Below, one piece after another: positions 17,532-26,341 of a DNA stretch of 64,000 bases. The stretch spans positions 4,175,001-4,239,000 of the forward strand of contig NZ_CP087999.1 in assembly GCF_021044625.1 (NCBI RefSeq), written 5' to 3'. The notes under the pieces were generated by a model. That model was not told the origin of the DNA. It was given only the letters and a program-made list of their open reading frames with translations, and did not search any database. Each line of letters starts with the position of its first letter. Within the stretch, counting starts at the first letter, position 1. Both the position numbers and the translations under genes were made by a program. This DNA comes from Geomonas sp. RF6. Lineage in GTDB: Bacteria > Desulfobacterota > Desulfuromonadia > Geobacterales > Geobacteraceae.

Positions 17532-20357
17532 TCAGTCGCGCTCCTTGGCGCCGCAGCAGGGGGGCACCCCCAGACTCTCCAGCACCCTCCCTATCTCCGC
17601 TGCAAGCTGCTCCTGGAGCGGCCTCGCCTTTTGCAGCTCCTGTTCCTTCCCCGCCAGCTCCAGCTGTTCCGCGAGGCACCTCGCCGTTTCCGCCCCGACT
17701 ACCATGACAGCCCCCTTCAGCCGGTGGGCTGCCTTCTCCAGCGCATCGTGGTCCATCTCCTCCACCGCCTTCCGGACGTCCGCCAGCTGCAGCGCCGCGT
17801 TCTCCCTGAAGGTCGCCACCACGCACTCCAATATCTCGCTACTCCCCCCGACCTGCCGCAGAATGACCTCCGTGTCTGCGGCGGCCCGCGGGCGCCGCTG
17901 CATCCAGAGCGCCACCTTCATGATCAGGTCGTCGGCGGAGAAGGGCTTCGACAGGTAGTCGTCCATTCCCGCCTCCAGGCAGCGCTCCCGGTCCCCCGGC
18001 ATGGCGAGCGCAGTGAGGCCGATGATCGGGACGTCGCACCCGCACTCCCTGATCCGCCTGGAGGCCTGCAGGCCGTCCACCCCCGGCATCTGCACGTCCA
18101 TGAGGACGACGTCGAAGATCCCCTCCTCGATCGCCTCCAGAGCCTCGGCGCCGTTCATGACGGGGGTGACCTTCGCCCCCGACCTGCGGAGCATCGCCTC
18201 GGCCACGGTCAGGTTCACCGTGTTGTCCTCGGCAAGCAGAACGCGGGTGCAGAAGGGGAGCTGGCGGACCGGCTCGGGCTGCGGCTGGTCCCGCACGACG
18301 GTCGTCTCGCCGGAGCGGAAGGAGCGGACCTTGTACACCGCCTCCATGAGGGCGGCGGGGCGCACCGGCTTTATGATGTACGCCACCATCCCCATGTCCC
18401 GCGCCCGCCGGGCCCCCTCGCCGATGTCTTCCGAGGTGAGCATCATGATGCCGAGCTCTGAGATCGGGAAGTGCGCCCGCAGCTCCTCGGCGACCTGGAA
18501 GCCGTCGATGTCCGGGAGGTTCATGTCCAGGAGGGCGAGCTCGAACGGGGTGCCGGCCGCGGCCGCCTCCGTCATCATCCTCACCGCTTCCCTGCCGGCG
18601 GCGGCGGTCTCCACGAGGGCGCCGCGCTGCGAGAGCCAGTGCACCAGGAGCTGCCGGTTCGTCTCGTTGTCGTCGAGAACGAGGGTGCGCAACCCCTCCA
18701 TCTCCGTGGCGACGAGCTCCCGTTCCCTCTCCCGCCCGCTCCTTTTCAGCTCGATCTCGAAGATGAAGGAGCTCCCCGTTCCTTCGGTGCTTTCCACCCA
18801 GATGCGCCCCCCCATCTGCTCCACCAGCCGCTTCGTGATGGCGAGCCCGAGCCCCGTCCCCCCCTGCGAGCGCGCCATGGAGGGGTCGACCTGGGTGAAG
18901 CTGTTGAAGAGGAGGGAGAGCTTCCCCTGCGGGATGCCGATCCCGGTGTCCGTGACGGAAAAGGTGATGCGCCAGCGGTTCCCCTCGGCAGGCGCGCCCC
19001 GCAGGCGAACCACGATCTCCCCCTCGTCGGTGAATTTCACCGCATTCACCGTGAGATTGGTGAGGATCTGCCGCAGCCGCAAAGGGTCGCCGAAAAAGAA
19101 GGGGGGGAGCTCACTGTCTATGTCCAGCGAGAGCTCCAGCCCCTTTCTGTGCGCGTGCAGGGCGAGCATCTCCACCACCTTTTCCAGGGCGTCGCGCAGG
19201 TCGAACTCCACCTCCTCGAGCTGCATCATCCCCGCCTCGATCTTGGAGAAGTCGAGCACGTCGTTCACCACGGAGAGGAGGACCTCGGCGGAATTCCTGA
19301 TCATCTGCAGGTACTGCTGCTGGAGCTGGTTAAGCTCCGTCTCCAGCACGAGGTCGGTGATCCCCAGCACCCCGTTCAGTGGCGTGCGGATCTCGTGGCT
19401 CATGTTCGCCAGAAAGGAGCTTTTGGCCACCGCGGCCTCCTCCGCCGCCTTTTTGGCCTCCACCAGTTCCGCCTCCACCATCTTCTTGTTGGTGATGTCC
19501 AGAAGGACTCCGGTCATCACCTTCGGCTCGCCGGTGAACTCGCCGCGGGTCATCACCCAGCGCAGCGAGCCGTCCGGCAGGACGATGCGGTATTCGAAGT
19601 TGTACGGCCGCCGCCCCGCCAGCGCCTCGTGGAGGTTCGCCGCCAGCATCTCGCGGTCATCGGGGTGGATGATGGAGAGGTAACGCTCGTGGGTGAGGGG
19701 CTGGTCCTCGGGGAGGTGGAAAAAGGTGTAGCAGTGGCTATCCCAGATCCGCTCGAGGGAATCGGGGAGGTAGCGCCAGGTGCACATCGCCGCCGCCTTC
19801 AGGGCGACTCTCAGCCGGTCGTCGTGCAGGCGCAGCGCCTCGTTCGCCTCTTTCAGGCGGACCTCGTTGTGCCGCAGCGCCTCGTTGGCGCGCTCCAGGA
19901 GCTCTGTGCGCTCGTGCACCAGATCCTCCAGGTGCTCCCGGTACTTCGCGAGTTCCTCGGCGGTCTGCCTGCGCTCCCGGCGCACTGAGGCATCGCTCAA
20001 CTCCCGCTCCAGGGTCGGGGCGAGCCGCGCGTAGTTTCCCTTCCGGATATAGCCGTGGGCGCCGCCCTTTATGAGCTCGGCGGCGAGTTCCTCCCCGATC
20101 GCCCCGGAGACGAGGAGAAAAGGGATGTCCCCCTTCGCCTGCACCATCTGCAGCGCATCTGCGCCGTTGAAGCCGGGGAGGTTGTAGTCGGAGATCACTG
20201 CGTCCCACCCCCCCGCTTCCAGCGCCCTCTCCAGCTCCTCCTTCGTCTCCACCCGCTCGAATTGCGGGGCGAAGCCACCTTTTTCCAGCTCACGCACGAT
20301 GAGGAGCGCGTGGTCCTCTACATCCTCGACGATGAGGAGGCGGATCGCTTTACCCAT
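17532..20357 (-). CDS. Hybrid histidine kinase: REC, PAS, HisKA, ATPase, REC, REC, HPt
   Basis: 941 residues, cytoplasmic. Receiver 1-120 (Asp 57 in 'AVISDYNLPGFNGADAL'), long coiled coil 125-190, PAS about 195-305, H-box 'LANMSHEIRTPLNGVLG' near 325, ATPase domain with 'GGTGLGLAITKRLVEQMGG', a second receiver ('LALLDMNLPDIDGFQ', about 560-680), a third ('VLMDVQMPGVDGLQ', about 700-815) and an HPt ('AAHRLKGAVMVVG') near the end. All acceptor residues are present, so a complete internal phosphorelay can be drawn. The start overlaps the stop of the upstream single-receiver gene (TAATG), showing translational coupling. It is the last gene of the four-gene operon that begins with the PAS array. 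Confidence 0.93.
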   Translation of the reverse strand: MGKAIRLLIVEDVEDHALLIVRELEKGGFAPQFERVETKEELERALEAGGWDAVISDYNLPGFNGADALQMVQAKGDIPFLLVSGAIGEELAAELIKGGAHGYIRKGNYARLAPTLERELSDASVRRERRQTAEELAKYREHLEDLVHERTELLERANEALRHNEVRLKEANEALRLHDDRLRVALKAAAMCTWRYLPDSLERIWDSHCYTFFHLPEDQPLTHERYLSIIHPDDREMLAANLHEALAGRRPYNFEYRIVLPDGSLRWVMTRGEFTGEPKVMTGVLLDITNKKMVEAELVEAKKAAEEAAVAKSSFLANMSHEIRTPLNGVLGITDLVLETELNQLQQQYLQMIRNSAEVLLSVVNDVLDFSKIEAGMMQLEEVEFDLRDALEKVVEMLALHAHRKGLELSLDIDSELPPFFFGDPLRLRQILTNLTVNAVKFTDEGEIVVRLRGAPAEGNRWRITFSVTDTGIGIPQGKLSLLFNSFTQVDPSMARSQGGTGLGLAITKRLVEQMGGRIWVESTEGTGSSFIFEIELKRSGRERERELVATEMEGLRTLVLDDNETNRQLLVHWLSQRGALVETAAAGREAVRMMTEAAAAGTPFELALLDMNLPDIDGFQVAEELRAHFPISELGIMMLTSEDIGEGARRARDMGMVAYIIKPVRPAALMEAVYKVRSFRSGETTVVRDQPQPEPVRQLPFCTRVLLAEDNTVNLTVAEAMLRRSGAKVTPVMNGAEALEAIEEGIFDVVLMDVQMPGVDGLQASRRIRECGCDVPIIGLTALAMPGDRERCLEAGMDDYLSKPFSADDLIMKVALWMQRRPRAAADTEVILRQVGGSSEILECVVATFRENAALQLADVRKAVEEMDHDALEKAAHRLKGAVMVVGAETARCLAEQLELAGKEQELQKARPLQEQLAAEIGRVLESLGVPPCCGAKERD

Positions 20358-20806
20358 TACTTCCGCTCCAGTACCGGCGGCTCGTTAAGGACGAGCCAGT
20401 ACAGCCCGGTTTGTTGCAACGCCTCGGAGAGCTTCGTGAAATCGACAGGCTTCCGAATGTAGCTGTTGCACCCGAGGGCGTAGGCCTCGGTGATGTCCCG
20501 GTCCTCGGAGGAGGTGGTCAGTACGACGACCGGGATAAGGCTCGTGCGCGGGTCGTTGCGCATCCGTCGCAGGACGTCGAGCCCGTTTACCTTCGGAAGC
20601 TTCAGGTCGAGAAGGACCACCACCGGCACCTCTGCGGTGTCGCGGTCCTGCCATTGGCCGGTACCGAAGAGGTAGTCGAGCGCCTCGACGCCGTCTTCGG
20701 CGATTACCAGGTTGTTGACGATATTCCCCTTCATGAAGGCGCGCCTGGCGAGCTCCACGAAGTCCGGGTTGTCGTCCACAAGGAGTATGGTGCTGTTGTA
20801 GTTCAT
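20357..20806 (-). CDS. Single-domain response regulator, Rcp1-like
   Basis: 149 residues, one receiver of the long type found beside phytochrome-like kinases (Rcp1 family), with the extended loop 'YLFGTGQWQDRDTAEVP' before the acceptor strand. Asp 67 in 'VVLLDLKLPKVNGLDVL', Thr in LTTSS and Lys in 'YIRKPVDFTKL' are in place. A longer frame upstream is only antisense noise; ATG 20806 gives the normal receiver start MNYNSTILLVDDN. It lies 16 bases after the kinase gene 20823-21968 and is coupled to the following hybrid kinase, so it most likely carries phosphate between them. Confidence 0.92.
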   Translation of the reverse strand: MNYNSTILLVDDNPDFVELARRAFMKGNIVNNLVIAEDGVEALDYLFGTGQWQDRDTAEVPVVVLLDLKLPKVNGLDVLRRMRNDPRTSLIPVVVLTTSSEDRDITEAYALGCNSYIRKPVDFTKLSEALQQTGLYWLVLNEPPVLERK

Positions 20807-20822
20807 GACGCCCCCGGTACTT

Positions 20823-21968
20823 TCAGATTTCGAGCGTGAAAAAAAATGCCGCACCCTTGCCGACCGCCGCTTCCGCCCAGATCGTGCCGTTGTGCCGGTG
20901 CACGATGCGCTGCACGATGGAGAGCCCGATTCCGGTGCCGGGGAAGTCCTTCTCCAGGTGCAGGCGCTGAAAGGGGGAAAAGAGCTTGTCGGCATAGGCC
21001 ATGTCAAAGCCGGTCCCGTTGTCGCGCACGAAGTAGACGACCTTTCCGTCGATTTCGGTGCTTCCGAACTCGACGACCGCGTCGCGGGTCTTGCCGGTGA
21101 ACTTCCAGGCGTTCCCCAGGAGGTTGTCGAAGAGGACCTTCAGCAGGTCGGGGTCGCCGGTTGCCTCGACCTCCTCCTGGATGCGGATCTCGACGACCCG
21201 CTCCGGCTCTCTGCTCTGCAGCTCCGAGACGACGCGGGAGGCGAGGGCGGAGAGGTTCACCCCCGTGGCGGTGAGTTCGCTGCGGGTGAGGCGGGAGAGC
21301 TTCAGGAGGTCGTCTATGAGCTGCGCCATCTTCTGCGTCGCCACCCGCACCCGCCGGAGATAGTCCTTTCCGCGGTCGTCGAGCGAGTCGCCGTAGTCCT
21401 CCAGGAGCGCGAGGCTGAAGCCGTCGATCGACTGCAGGGGAGTGCGCAGGTCGTGGGAGACGGAGTAGCTGAACGCCTCCAGCTCGCGGTTTGCCGTGTC
21501 GGTCGCCTCCTTCGCCTTTTTGAGCGACTGCAGCCCCTCGTTTATCTCCCGGTTTGCCGCCTCGCTCTTCAGCCGCTCGGTGTCGAAATCCTCCAGGATG
21601 TTCAGCATGGCCCGCTGGTTTTCCTCCAGCCCCTCGCGCTCCCTGGTGGAGTCCTCCAGGATGTTGGTGAGCGCCCGCTGCGTTTCGTTGGCCATCTCCC
21701 TCTCGGCGGTGGCGTCGTCCAGGATGTTCATGACCGCGCGCTGCATCTCTTCCAGCTGCGCCTTCTCCTGGGCCGCATCGTCGAGGATGTTCAGGATGGC
21801 GTGCTGGGTCTCCTCCAGGAAACCCTTTTCCTCCTCGGCATCCTCCAGGATGTTGAGCATCGCGCGGCTGAAGTCCTCGGCGCTCCTCTGCTCCAGGGAG
21901 ATCTCCTTTTTCGCCGCGGGATCCTTTTTCAGCCCCTCATAAGCTGCTGTTGGTGTTGGGTCCGGCAT
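20823..21968 (-). CDS. Histidine kinase with five-fold 21-residue coiled-coil repeat
   Basis: 381 residues. Residues 36-140 are five consecutive 21-residue units, each starting A-(M/I/V/L)-x-N-I-L-(E/D)-D and ending in a Glu/Gln/Arg-rich half; 21 is exactly three heptads, so a continuous coiled coil is predicted. The kinase core follows: H-box 'FSYSVSHDLRTPLQSIDG' with His 172 (the bacteriophytochrome-like class) and ATPase motifs 'LFDNLLGNAWKFTG', 'DNGTGFDM' and 'GTGIGLSIVQRIVHRH'. There is no PAS, GAF or membrane domain, so input must come through the coil. The gene overlaps the PAS-array gene upstream by 40 bases, which makes the PAS protein the obvious input partner. Confidence 0.92.
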   Translation of the reverse strand: MPDPTPTAAYEGLKKDPAAKKEISLEQRSAEDFSRAMLNILEDAEEEKGFLEETQHAILNILDDAAQEKAQLEEMQRAVMNILDDATAEREMANETQRALTNILEDSTREREGLEENQRAMLNILEDFDTERLKSEAANREINEGLQSLKKAKEATDTANRELEAFSYSVSHDLRTPLQSIDGFSLALLEDYGDSLDDRGKDYLRRVRVATQKMAQLIDDLLKLSRLTRSELTATGVNLSALASRVVSELQSREPERVVEIRIQEEVEATGDPDLLKVLFDNLLGNAWKFTGKTRDAVVEFGSTEIDGKVVYFVRDNGTGFDMAYADKLFSPFQRLHLEKDFPGTGIGLSIVQRIVHRHNGTIWAEAAVGKGAAFFFTLEI

Positions 21969-24900
21969 ATCTCCCTCTCTTTCCGGAGCTCCTCGATCTC
22001 TTTCTTGAGCTCCACCATCTTCAGCTCGCGCCCCACGGTGAGCTTCTGGAAGCGCTCCAGTTCGGCGAGGCGCTCCAGTTCGCGGGCGCGCTGCTCTTCA
22101 CGCGACCTCTGCTCGGTGACCTTCGCCTCCGCCTCCCTCTGGGCGGTGACGTCGCGGGCCGCGGCAAAGACACCGAGGACGTTTCCTGCGGCGTCGCGGT
22201 ACACGGAGGCGTTGTAAAGGACGCTGGTGAAGCGCCCGTCCCGGTGCCGGATGGTCAGCGGGTAGTCGGTGACGTACCCCTTGGAGAAGACCTGCTCGTA
22301 CCCTTCGCGCGCCTTCTCCGGCTCCGTGAAGTAGTCGGAGAAGTCGGTGCCGATCAGTTCCTCCCGCGGCACCCCGGTGACCTTCGCCGTCGCCTCGTTC
22401 ACGTCCGTTATCTTCCCTTCCAGGCTGATCGTCACCAGCGGGTCGAGGCTCGCCTCGATGAGGGAACGGGCATACTGCGAGGCGTAGCGCAGCTTCTCCT
22501 CCGCCTGCTTCTTCTCGGTGATGTCCGTGCTCATGAGAAGGTACCCGATCGGGTTCCCCGCGGAGTCGTTCCTGCGGGTGACCACGACGCTCGCCACGAA
22601 GCGGGAGCCGTTCTTGCGCACCCTCTGGAATTCACCTTCGGCAAGCCCCTTGTCGTAGGCGGTCTTCAGCATCCTTTCCACCACCCCTGCCTCGATGTCC
22701 TCGGGGGAGTGCAGGACAGTCGACTCCTTCCCGATGATCTCCTCCTCGTTGTAGCCGTAGTTGCGCCGGGCCCCCTCGTTCCAGGAGAGGATCCGGTAGT
22801 TCAGGTCCTTGCCGATGATGGAGTACTTGGTGGAACTCTGCAGGATGTTGTCGAGGAAGTTCTTCGTCTCCGCGAACTCCCTCATGACCCGCTTCGTCTC
22901 GGTCACGTCGCGCGCAGCCGCGAAGACGCCGAGGACGTTCCCCTCCACATCTCGGTAGACGCTTGCGTTGTAGAGGACATCGGTGAAGTGGCCGTCGCGG
23001 TGTCTGATGGTGAGGGGGTAGTCCGTGACGAACCCCTCGGCGAAGACCCGGCGGTACCCCTCGCGCGCCTTTTCCGGCTCGGTGAAGTAGTCGGAGAAGT
23101 CGGTCCCGACGAGCTGGTCCCGCTCGAGCCCGGTCACCTTCACCGTCGCCTCGTTCACGTCCATGATCTTCCCTTCCGGGGAGATGGTGACGAGGGGGTC
23201 GAGGGAGGCCTCGATGAGGCTTCTGGCGTACTGCGCGGCATGGCGCTGGGCGGTGACGTCGCGGGCTGCCGCGAAGACCCCCAGCACGTTGCCGGTGACG
23301 TCGCGGTAGACGGAGGCATTGTACAGGACGTGCACCAGCTGCCCCTCTTTGTGCCTGATGGTGAGGGGGTAGTCGGTGACGAAACCTTTCGCAAATACCT
23401 GCTGGTACCCCTCGCGCGCCTTCTCCGGCTCGGTGAAGTAGTCGGAGAAGTCGGTGCCGACGAGTTCGTCACGTTCGACGCCGGTAACCTTCACCGTCGC
23501 CGCGTTCACGTCGGTGATCTTTCCTTCCGGGGAGATGGTAACGAGCGGGTCGAGGGAGGCCTCGATGAGGCTTCGGGCGTACTGGGCGGCCTGCCGCTGA
23601 GCGGTGACGTCGCGGGCTGCGGCGAAGACGCCGAGGACATTGCCGTGCACGTCGCGGTAGACGCTCGCATTGTACAGGACGTCCACGAGCTGCCCGTCGC
23701 GGTGCCTGATGGTGAGCGGGTAGTCGGTGACAAATCCCTTTGCGAAGACCTGTTGGTACCCTTCGCGCGCCTTCTCCGGCTCGGTGAAATAGTCGGAGAA
23801 GTCGGTCCCCACGAGCTCGTCGCTCGCCACTCCGGTGACCTTCACGGTCGCGGCGTTCACGTCGGTGATCTTTCCTTCCGGGGAGATGGTGACGAGCGGG
23901 TCGAGGGAGGCCTCGATGAGGCTTCGGGCGTACTGCGCGGCCTGGCGCTGCGCGGTGACGTCGCGTGCGGCTGCGAAGACGCCGAGGACGTTCCCCTGCA
24001 CGTCGCGGTAGACGCTCGCGTTGTACAGGACGTCCATGAGCTGCCCGTTCCTGTGCCTGATGGTGAGGGGATAGTCGGTGACGAAACCCTCCGCGAAGAC
24101 CTGCTGGTACCCCTCGCGCGCCTTCTCCGGCTCGGTGAAGTAGTCGGAGAAGTCGGTGCCGATAAGTTCGTCCCGTGCCGCGCCGGTGACCTTCATGGTC
24201 GCCTCGTTGACGTCGGTGATCTTCCCTTCGGAGCTGATGGTGACGAGGGGGTCGAGGGATGCCTCTATGAGGCTTCTGGCGTACTGCGCGGCATGGCGCT
24301 GGGCGGTGACGTCGCGGGCGGCCGCGAACACACCGAGCACGTTGCCGGTGACGTCGCGGTAGACGGAGGCGTTGTACAGGACGTGCACCAGGTAGCCGTC
24401 CTTATGCCTGATGGTGAGTGGGTAGTCGGTGACAAATCCCTTTGCGAAGACCTGCTGGTACCCCTCGCGAGCCTTGTCCGACTCGGTGAAGTAGTCGGAG
24501 AAGTCGGTGCCGATGAGCTCGTCGCGGGCGACCCCGGTGACCTTCACGGTGGCGGCGTTTACGTCGGTGATCTTCCCTTCCGGGCTGATGGTGACGAGGG
24601 GGTCGAGGGAGGCCTCGATGAGGCTTCGGGCGTATTGTGCCGCGTGGCGCTGTGCGGTCACGTCGCGTGCCGCCGCGAAGACGCCGAGGACGTTCCCCTG
24701 CACGTCGCGGTACAGGCTCGCGTTGTAGAGGACGTCGGTGAGCTGGCCGTTTCTGTGGCGTATGGTGAGGGGGTAGTCGGTGACGAACCCCTCCGCGAAT
24801 ACCCGCAGGTACCCCTCGCGCGCCTTGTCCGATTCGGTGAAGTAGTCGGAGAAGTCGGTGCCGATGAGCTCGTCACGGGCGACCCCGGTAACCTTCATGG

Positions 24901-25783
24901 TCGCCTCGTTGACGTCGGTGATCTTTCCTTCCGGCGAGATGGTGACGAGGGGGTCGAGGGATGCCTCGATAAGGCTTCTGGCGTACTGCGCTGCGTGGCG
25001 CTGAGCGGTGATGTCGCGCGCCGCGGCGAAGACGCCAAGGACGTTGCCGCGACTGTCGTGGTAGACGCTTGCGTTGTAGAGGACGTCGGTTACGTTGCCG
25101 TCCCTGCGCCGCATGGTGAGGGGGTAGTCGGTGACGAACCCCTTGGCGAAAACCTGCTGGTATCCGAGGCGTGCCTTCTCCGGTTCCGTGAAGTAGTCGG
25201 AGAAATCGGTGCCGATAAGCTCCTCCTTTGGTACCCCGGTCGCCTTCGTCGCCGCCTCGTTCACGTCCATGATCTTCCCTTCCGGAGAGATGGTGACGAG
25301 GGGGTCGAGGGACGCTTCGATGAGGCTTCGCGCGTACTTGAAGGTAGTGAGCTGCTGCTCCTCTTCCCGTTTCTTGCGCGTTATGTCCCGTGCTATGGAG
25401 GCGGCGCCGGCTATCTCGCCGGACGGTGAGTAGATGGGGGAGATACTGAGGGAGATGTCGATGATCTCGCCGTCCTTTTTGCGGCGCACCGTCTCGAAGT
25501 GCTCGACCCGCTCTCCGTGGCGCACCCTGGCGAGCCTGTCGTTGTGCTCCTCCCGGTCCGACTCGGGGATGAGGATCGATATCGGCTGTCCGACAATCTC
25601 CTCGGCGCTGTAGCCGTACAGCCTCTCCGCCGCACTGTTGAAGGTAAGGATGAATCCTTCGGGAGTGGTGCTGATAATGGCGTCTTCGGAGGAAGAGACC
25701 AGGGAAGCAAGGAGAGCGTCCGACGCTGCATTCCCCTGTGCAGGTCGTGCAGTCGTTGCATCATTTTCATGATCGCTATTCAT
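21929..25783 (-). CDS. PAS-array protein with ten PAS domains and no catalytic domain
   Basis: 1284 residues. An N-terminal PAS (about 20-140, 'EDAIISTTPEGFILTFNSAA') is followed by seven nearly identical 117-residue PAS units, one different PAS ('YSIIGKDLNYRILSWNEGAR'), an eighth copy of the repeated unit, and a 64-residue coiled coil. The repeated unit is recognisable by 'YARSLIEASLDPLVTISPEG', 'LIGTDFSDYFTEPEKAREGY' and 'LYNASVYRDV'. No kinase, cyclase or phosphatase domain is present. I prefer ATG 25783 (GAGG 8 bases upstream) to the ATG two codons earlier. Its 3' end overlaps the next kinase gene, so it probably acts as a separate sensor subunit for that kinase. Ligands are unknown; no cofactor-binding Cys or His is obvious in the repeated unit. 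Confidence 0.92.
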   Translation of the reverse strand: MNSDHENDATTARPAQGNAASDALLASLVSSSEDAIISTTPEGFILTFNSAAERLYGYSAEEIVGQPISILIPESDREEHNDRLARVRHGERVEHFETVRRKKDGEIIDISLSISPIYSPSGEIAGAASIARDITRKKREEEQQLTTFKYARSLIEASLDPLVTISPEGKIMDVNEAATKATGVPKEELIGTDFSDYFTEPEKARLGYQQVFAKGFVTDYPLTMRRRDGNVTDVLYNASVYHDSRGNVLGVFAAARDITAQRHAAQYARSLIEASLDPLVTISPEGKITDVNEATMKVTGVARDELIGTDFSDYFTESDKAREGYLRVFAEGFVTDYPLTIRHRNGQLTDVLYNASLYRDVQGNVLGVFAAARDVTAQRHAAQYARSLIEASLDPLVTISPEGKITDVNAATVKVTGVARDELIGTDFSDYFTESDKAREGYQQVFAKGFVTDYPLTIRHKDGYLVHVLYNASVYRDVTGNVLGVFAAARDVTAQRHAAQYARSLIEASLDPLVTISSEGKITDVNEATMKVTGAARDELIGTDFSDYFTEPEKAREGYQQVFAEGFVTDYPLTIRHRNGQLMDVLYNASVYRDVQGNVLGVFAAARDVTAQRQAAQYARSLIEASLDPLVTISPEGKITDVNAATVKVTGVASDELVGTDFSDYFTEPEKAREGYQQVFAKGFVTDYPLTIRHRDGQLVDVLYNASVYRDVHGNVLGVFAAARDVTAQRQAAQYARSLIEASLDPLVTISPEGKITDVNAATVKVTGVERDELVGTDFSDYFTEPEKAREGYQQVFAKGFVTDYPLTIRHKEGQLVHVLYNASVYRDVTGNVLGVFAAARDVTAQRHAAQYARSLIEASLDPLVTISPEGKIMDVNEATVKVTGLERDQLVGTDFSDYFTEPEKAREGYRRVFAEGFVTDYPLTIRHRDGHFTDVLYNASVYRDVEGNVLGVFAAARDVTETKRVMREFAETKNFLDNILQSSTKYSIIGKDLNYRILSWNEGARRNYGYNEEEIIGKESTVLHSPEDIEAGVVERMLKTAYDKGLAEGEFQRVRKNGSRFVASVVVTRRNDSAGNPIGYLLMSTDITEKKQAEEKLRYASQYARSLIEASLDPLVTISLEGKITDVNEATAKVTGVPREELIGTDFSDYFTEPEKAREGYEQVFSKGYVTDYPLTIRHRDGRFTSVLYNASVYRDAAGNVLGVFAAARDVTAQREAEAKVTEQRSREEQRARELERLAELERFQKLTVGRELKMVELKKEIEELRKEREICRTQHQQQLMRG
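22880..25336 (-). repeat. Seven tandem copies of a 351-bp PAS-coding unit (eighth at 22124-22474)
   Basis: The DNA repeats with a period of 351 bases, in frame, seven times, with an eighth copy set apart by another PAS at 22124-22474. The same stretches recur almost unchanged in each copy, for example TCGGTGAAGTAGTCGGAGAA read on the plus strand. Differences cluster at a few residues (NEATM/NAATV, TEPEK/TESDK, RNGQL/KDGYL/KEGQL). The level of identity implies recent duplication or ongoing gene conversion, and copy number could vary between strains. Confidence 0.92.
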
Positions 25784-25899
25784 CCGCATGTCCTCTATTT
25801 TGAAAGACCGACCGTCGGCCTGTGGTGGCGCTTCAGTCGCACGTTCAGAGAAGGGCGATGCGGACTCGCCGCAATCGCCGGAAAGCGGGAACCAGAACC

Positions 25900-25905
25900 A
25901 TCATA
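25900..25905 (-). promoter_or_regulatory. Possible extended -10 box for the PAS-array operon
   Basis: On the minus strand the sequence TGCTATGAT is an extended -10 element (TG-N-TATGAT). No good -35 is seen 17 bases before it. Transcription would start near 25893, giving a leader of about 110 bases. Confidence 0.35.
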
Positions 25906-26036
25906 GCAAAGTTGGAATTTAAGGTCCTAGTGTAAAAATGGCAGGTAAAGTGGCCGGAACTGCGACATTTTCTTTCTTGAAATCCCGAAAAGACGAGGGG
26001 GTAGGGGGGCGGTACGTACATGTGGTAGTGGGAAAT

Positions 26037-26067
26037 GTAGGCCGGGATAAGCGAAGCGTTCCCGGCA
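26037..26067. repeat. REP element
   Basis: Begins GTAGGCCGGGATAAGCGAAG and closes with GCGTTCCCGGCA, forming the same imperfect hairpin with GTAG foot as the copies at 6589, 49581 and 49739. Confidence 0.8.
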
Positions 26068-26242
26068 GTCCACATCCGCCCCCGGGTACTTCGAATTACG
26101 GGAACCACGATTGTGTGCTCTCAGAGGAGTAAGCGGGTAACTACGTCCCCCCGTTGTTCACCTCATAATCCGGGCAAGCGCCTCGTCCAGAGCGGGAATG
26201 AACGCGACGTCCGTTCCTTTAGCAGAGGAGGAGCCCAGACGT

Positions 26243-26341
26243 CCCCTCCCTTTCAAGGGGAGGGACAGGGTGGGGATGGGGTAGCGGTGGTCAGGTGGGG
26301 CGACCCCATCCCCCTCCTCTCCTCCCCCTTGAAAGGGGAGG
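26243..26341. repeat. Hairpin-forming MITE-like repeat
   Basis: Left arm CCCCTCCCTTTCAAGGGGAG continuing to GGATGGGGT, right arm ACCCCATCC continuing to CCCTTGAAAGGGGAGG: an imperfect inverted repeat with arms of about 38 bases around a 20-base centre. No transposase or coding capacity. The arms suggest a non-autonomous mobile element. Confidence 0.65.

Noticed and set aside
22880-25336. Assembly artefact as explanation for the seven PAS repeats
   Set aside because: Units differ at scattered codons while the frame is maintained through all of them, so they are genuine copies, though the number should be confirmed with long reads.
21950-25429. Open frame of 1159 codons on the plus strand opposite the PAS array
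   Set aside because: Mirrors the tandem PAS repeats; low-complexity Gly/Asp/Val composition and no ribosome site.
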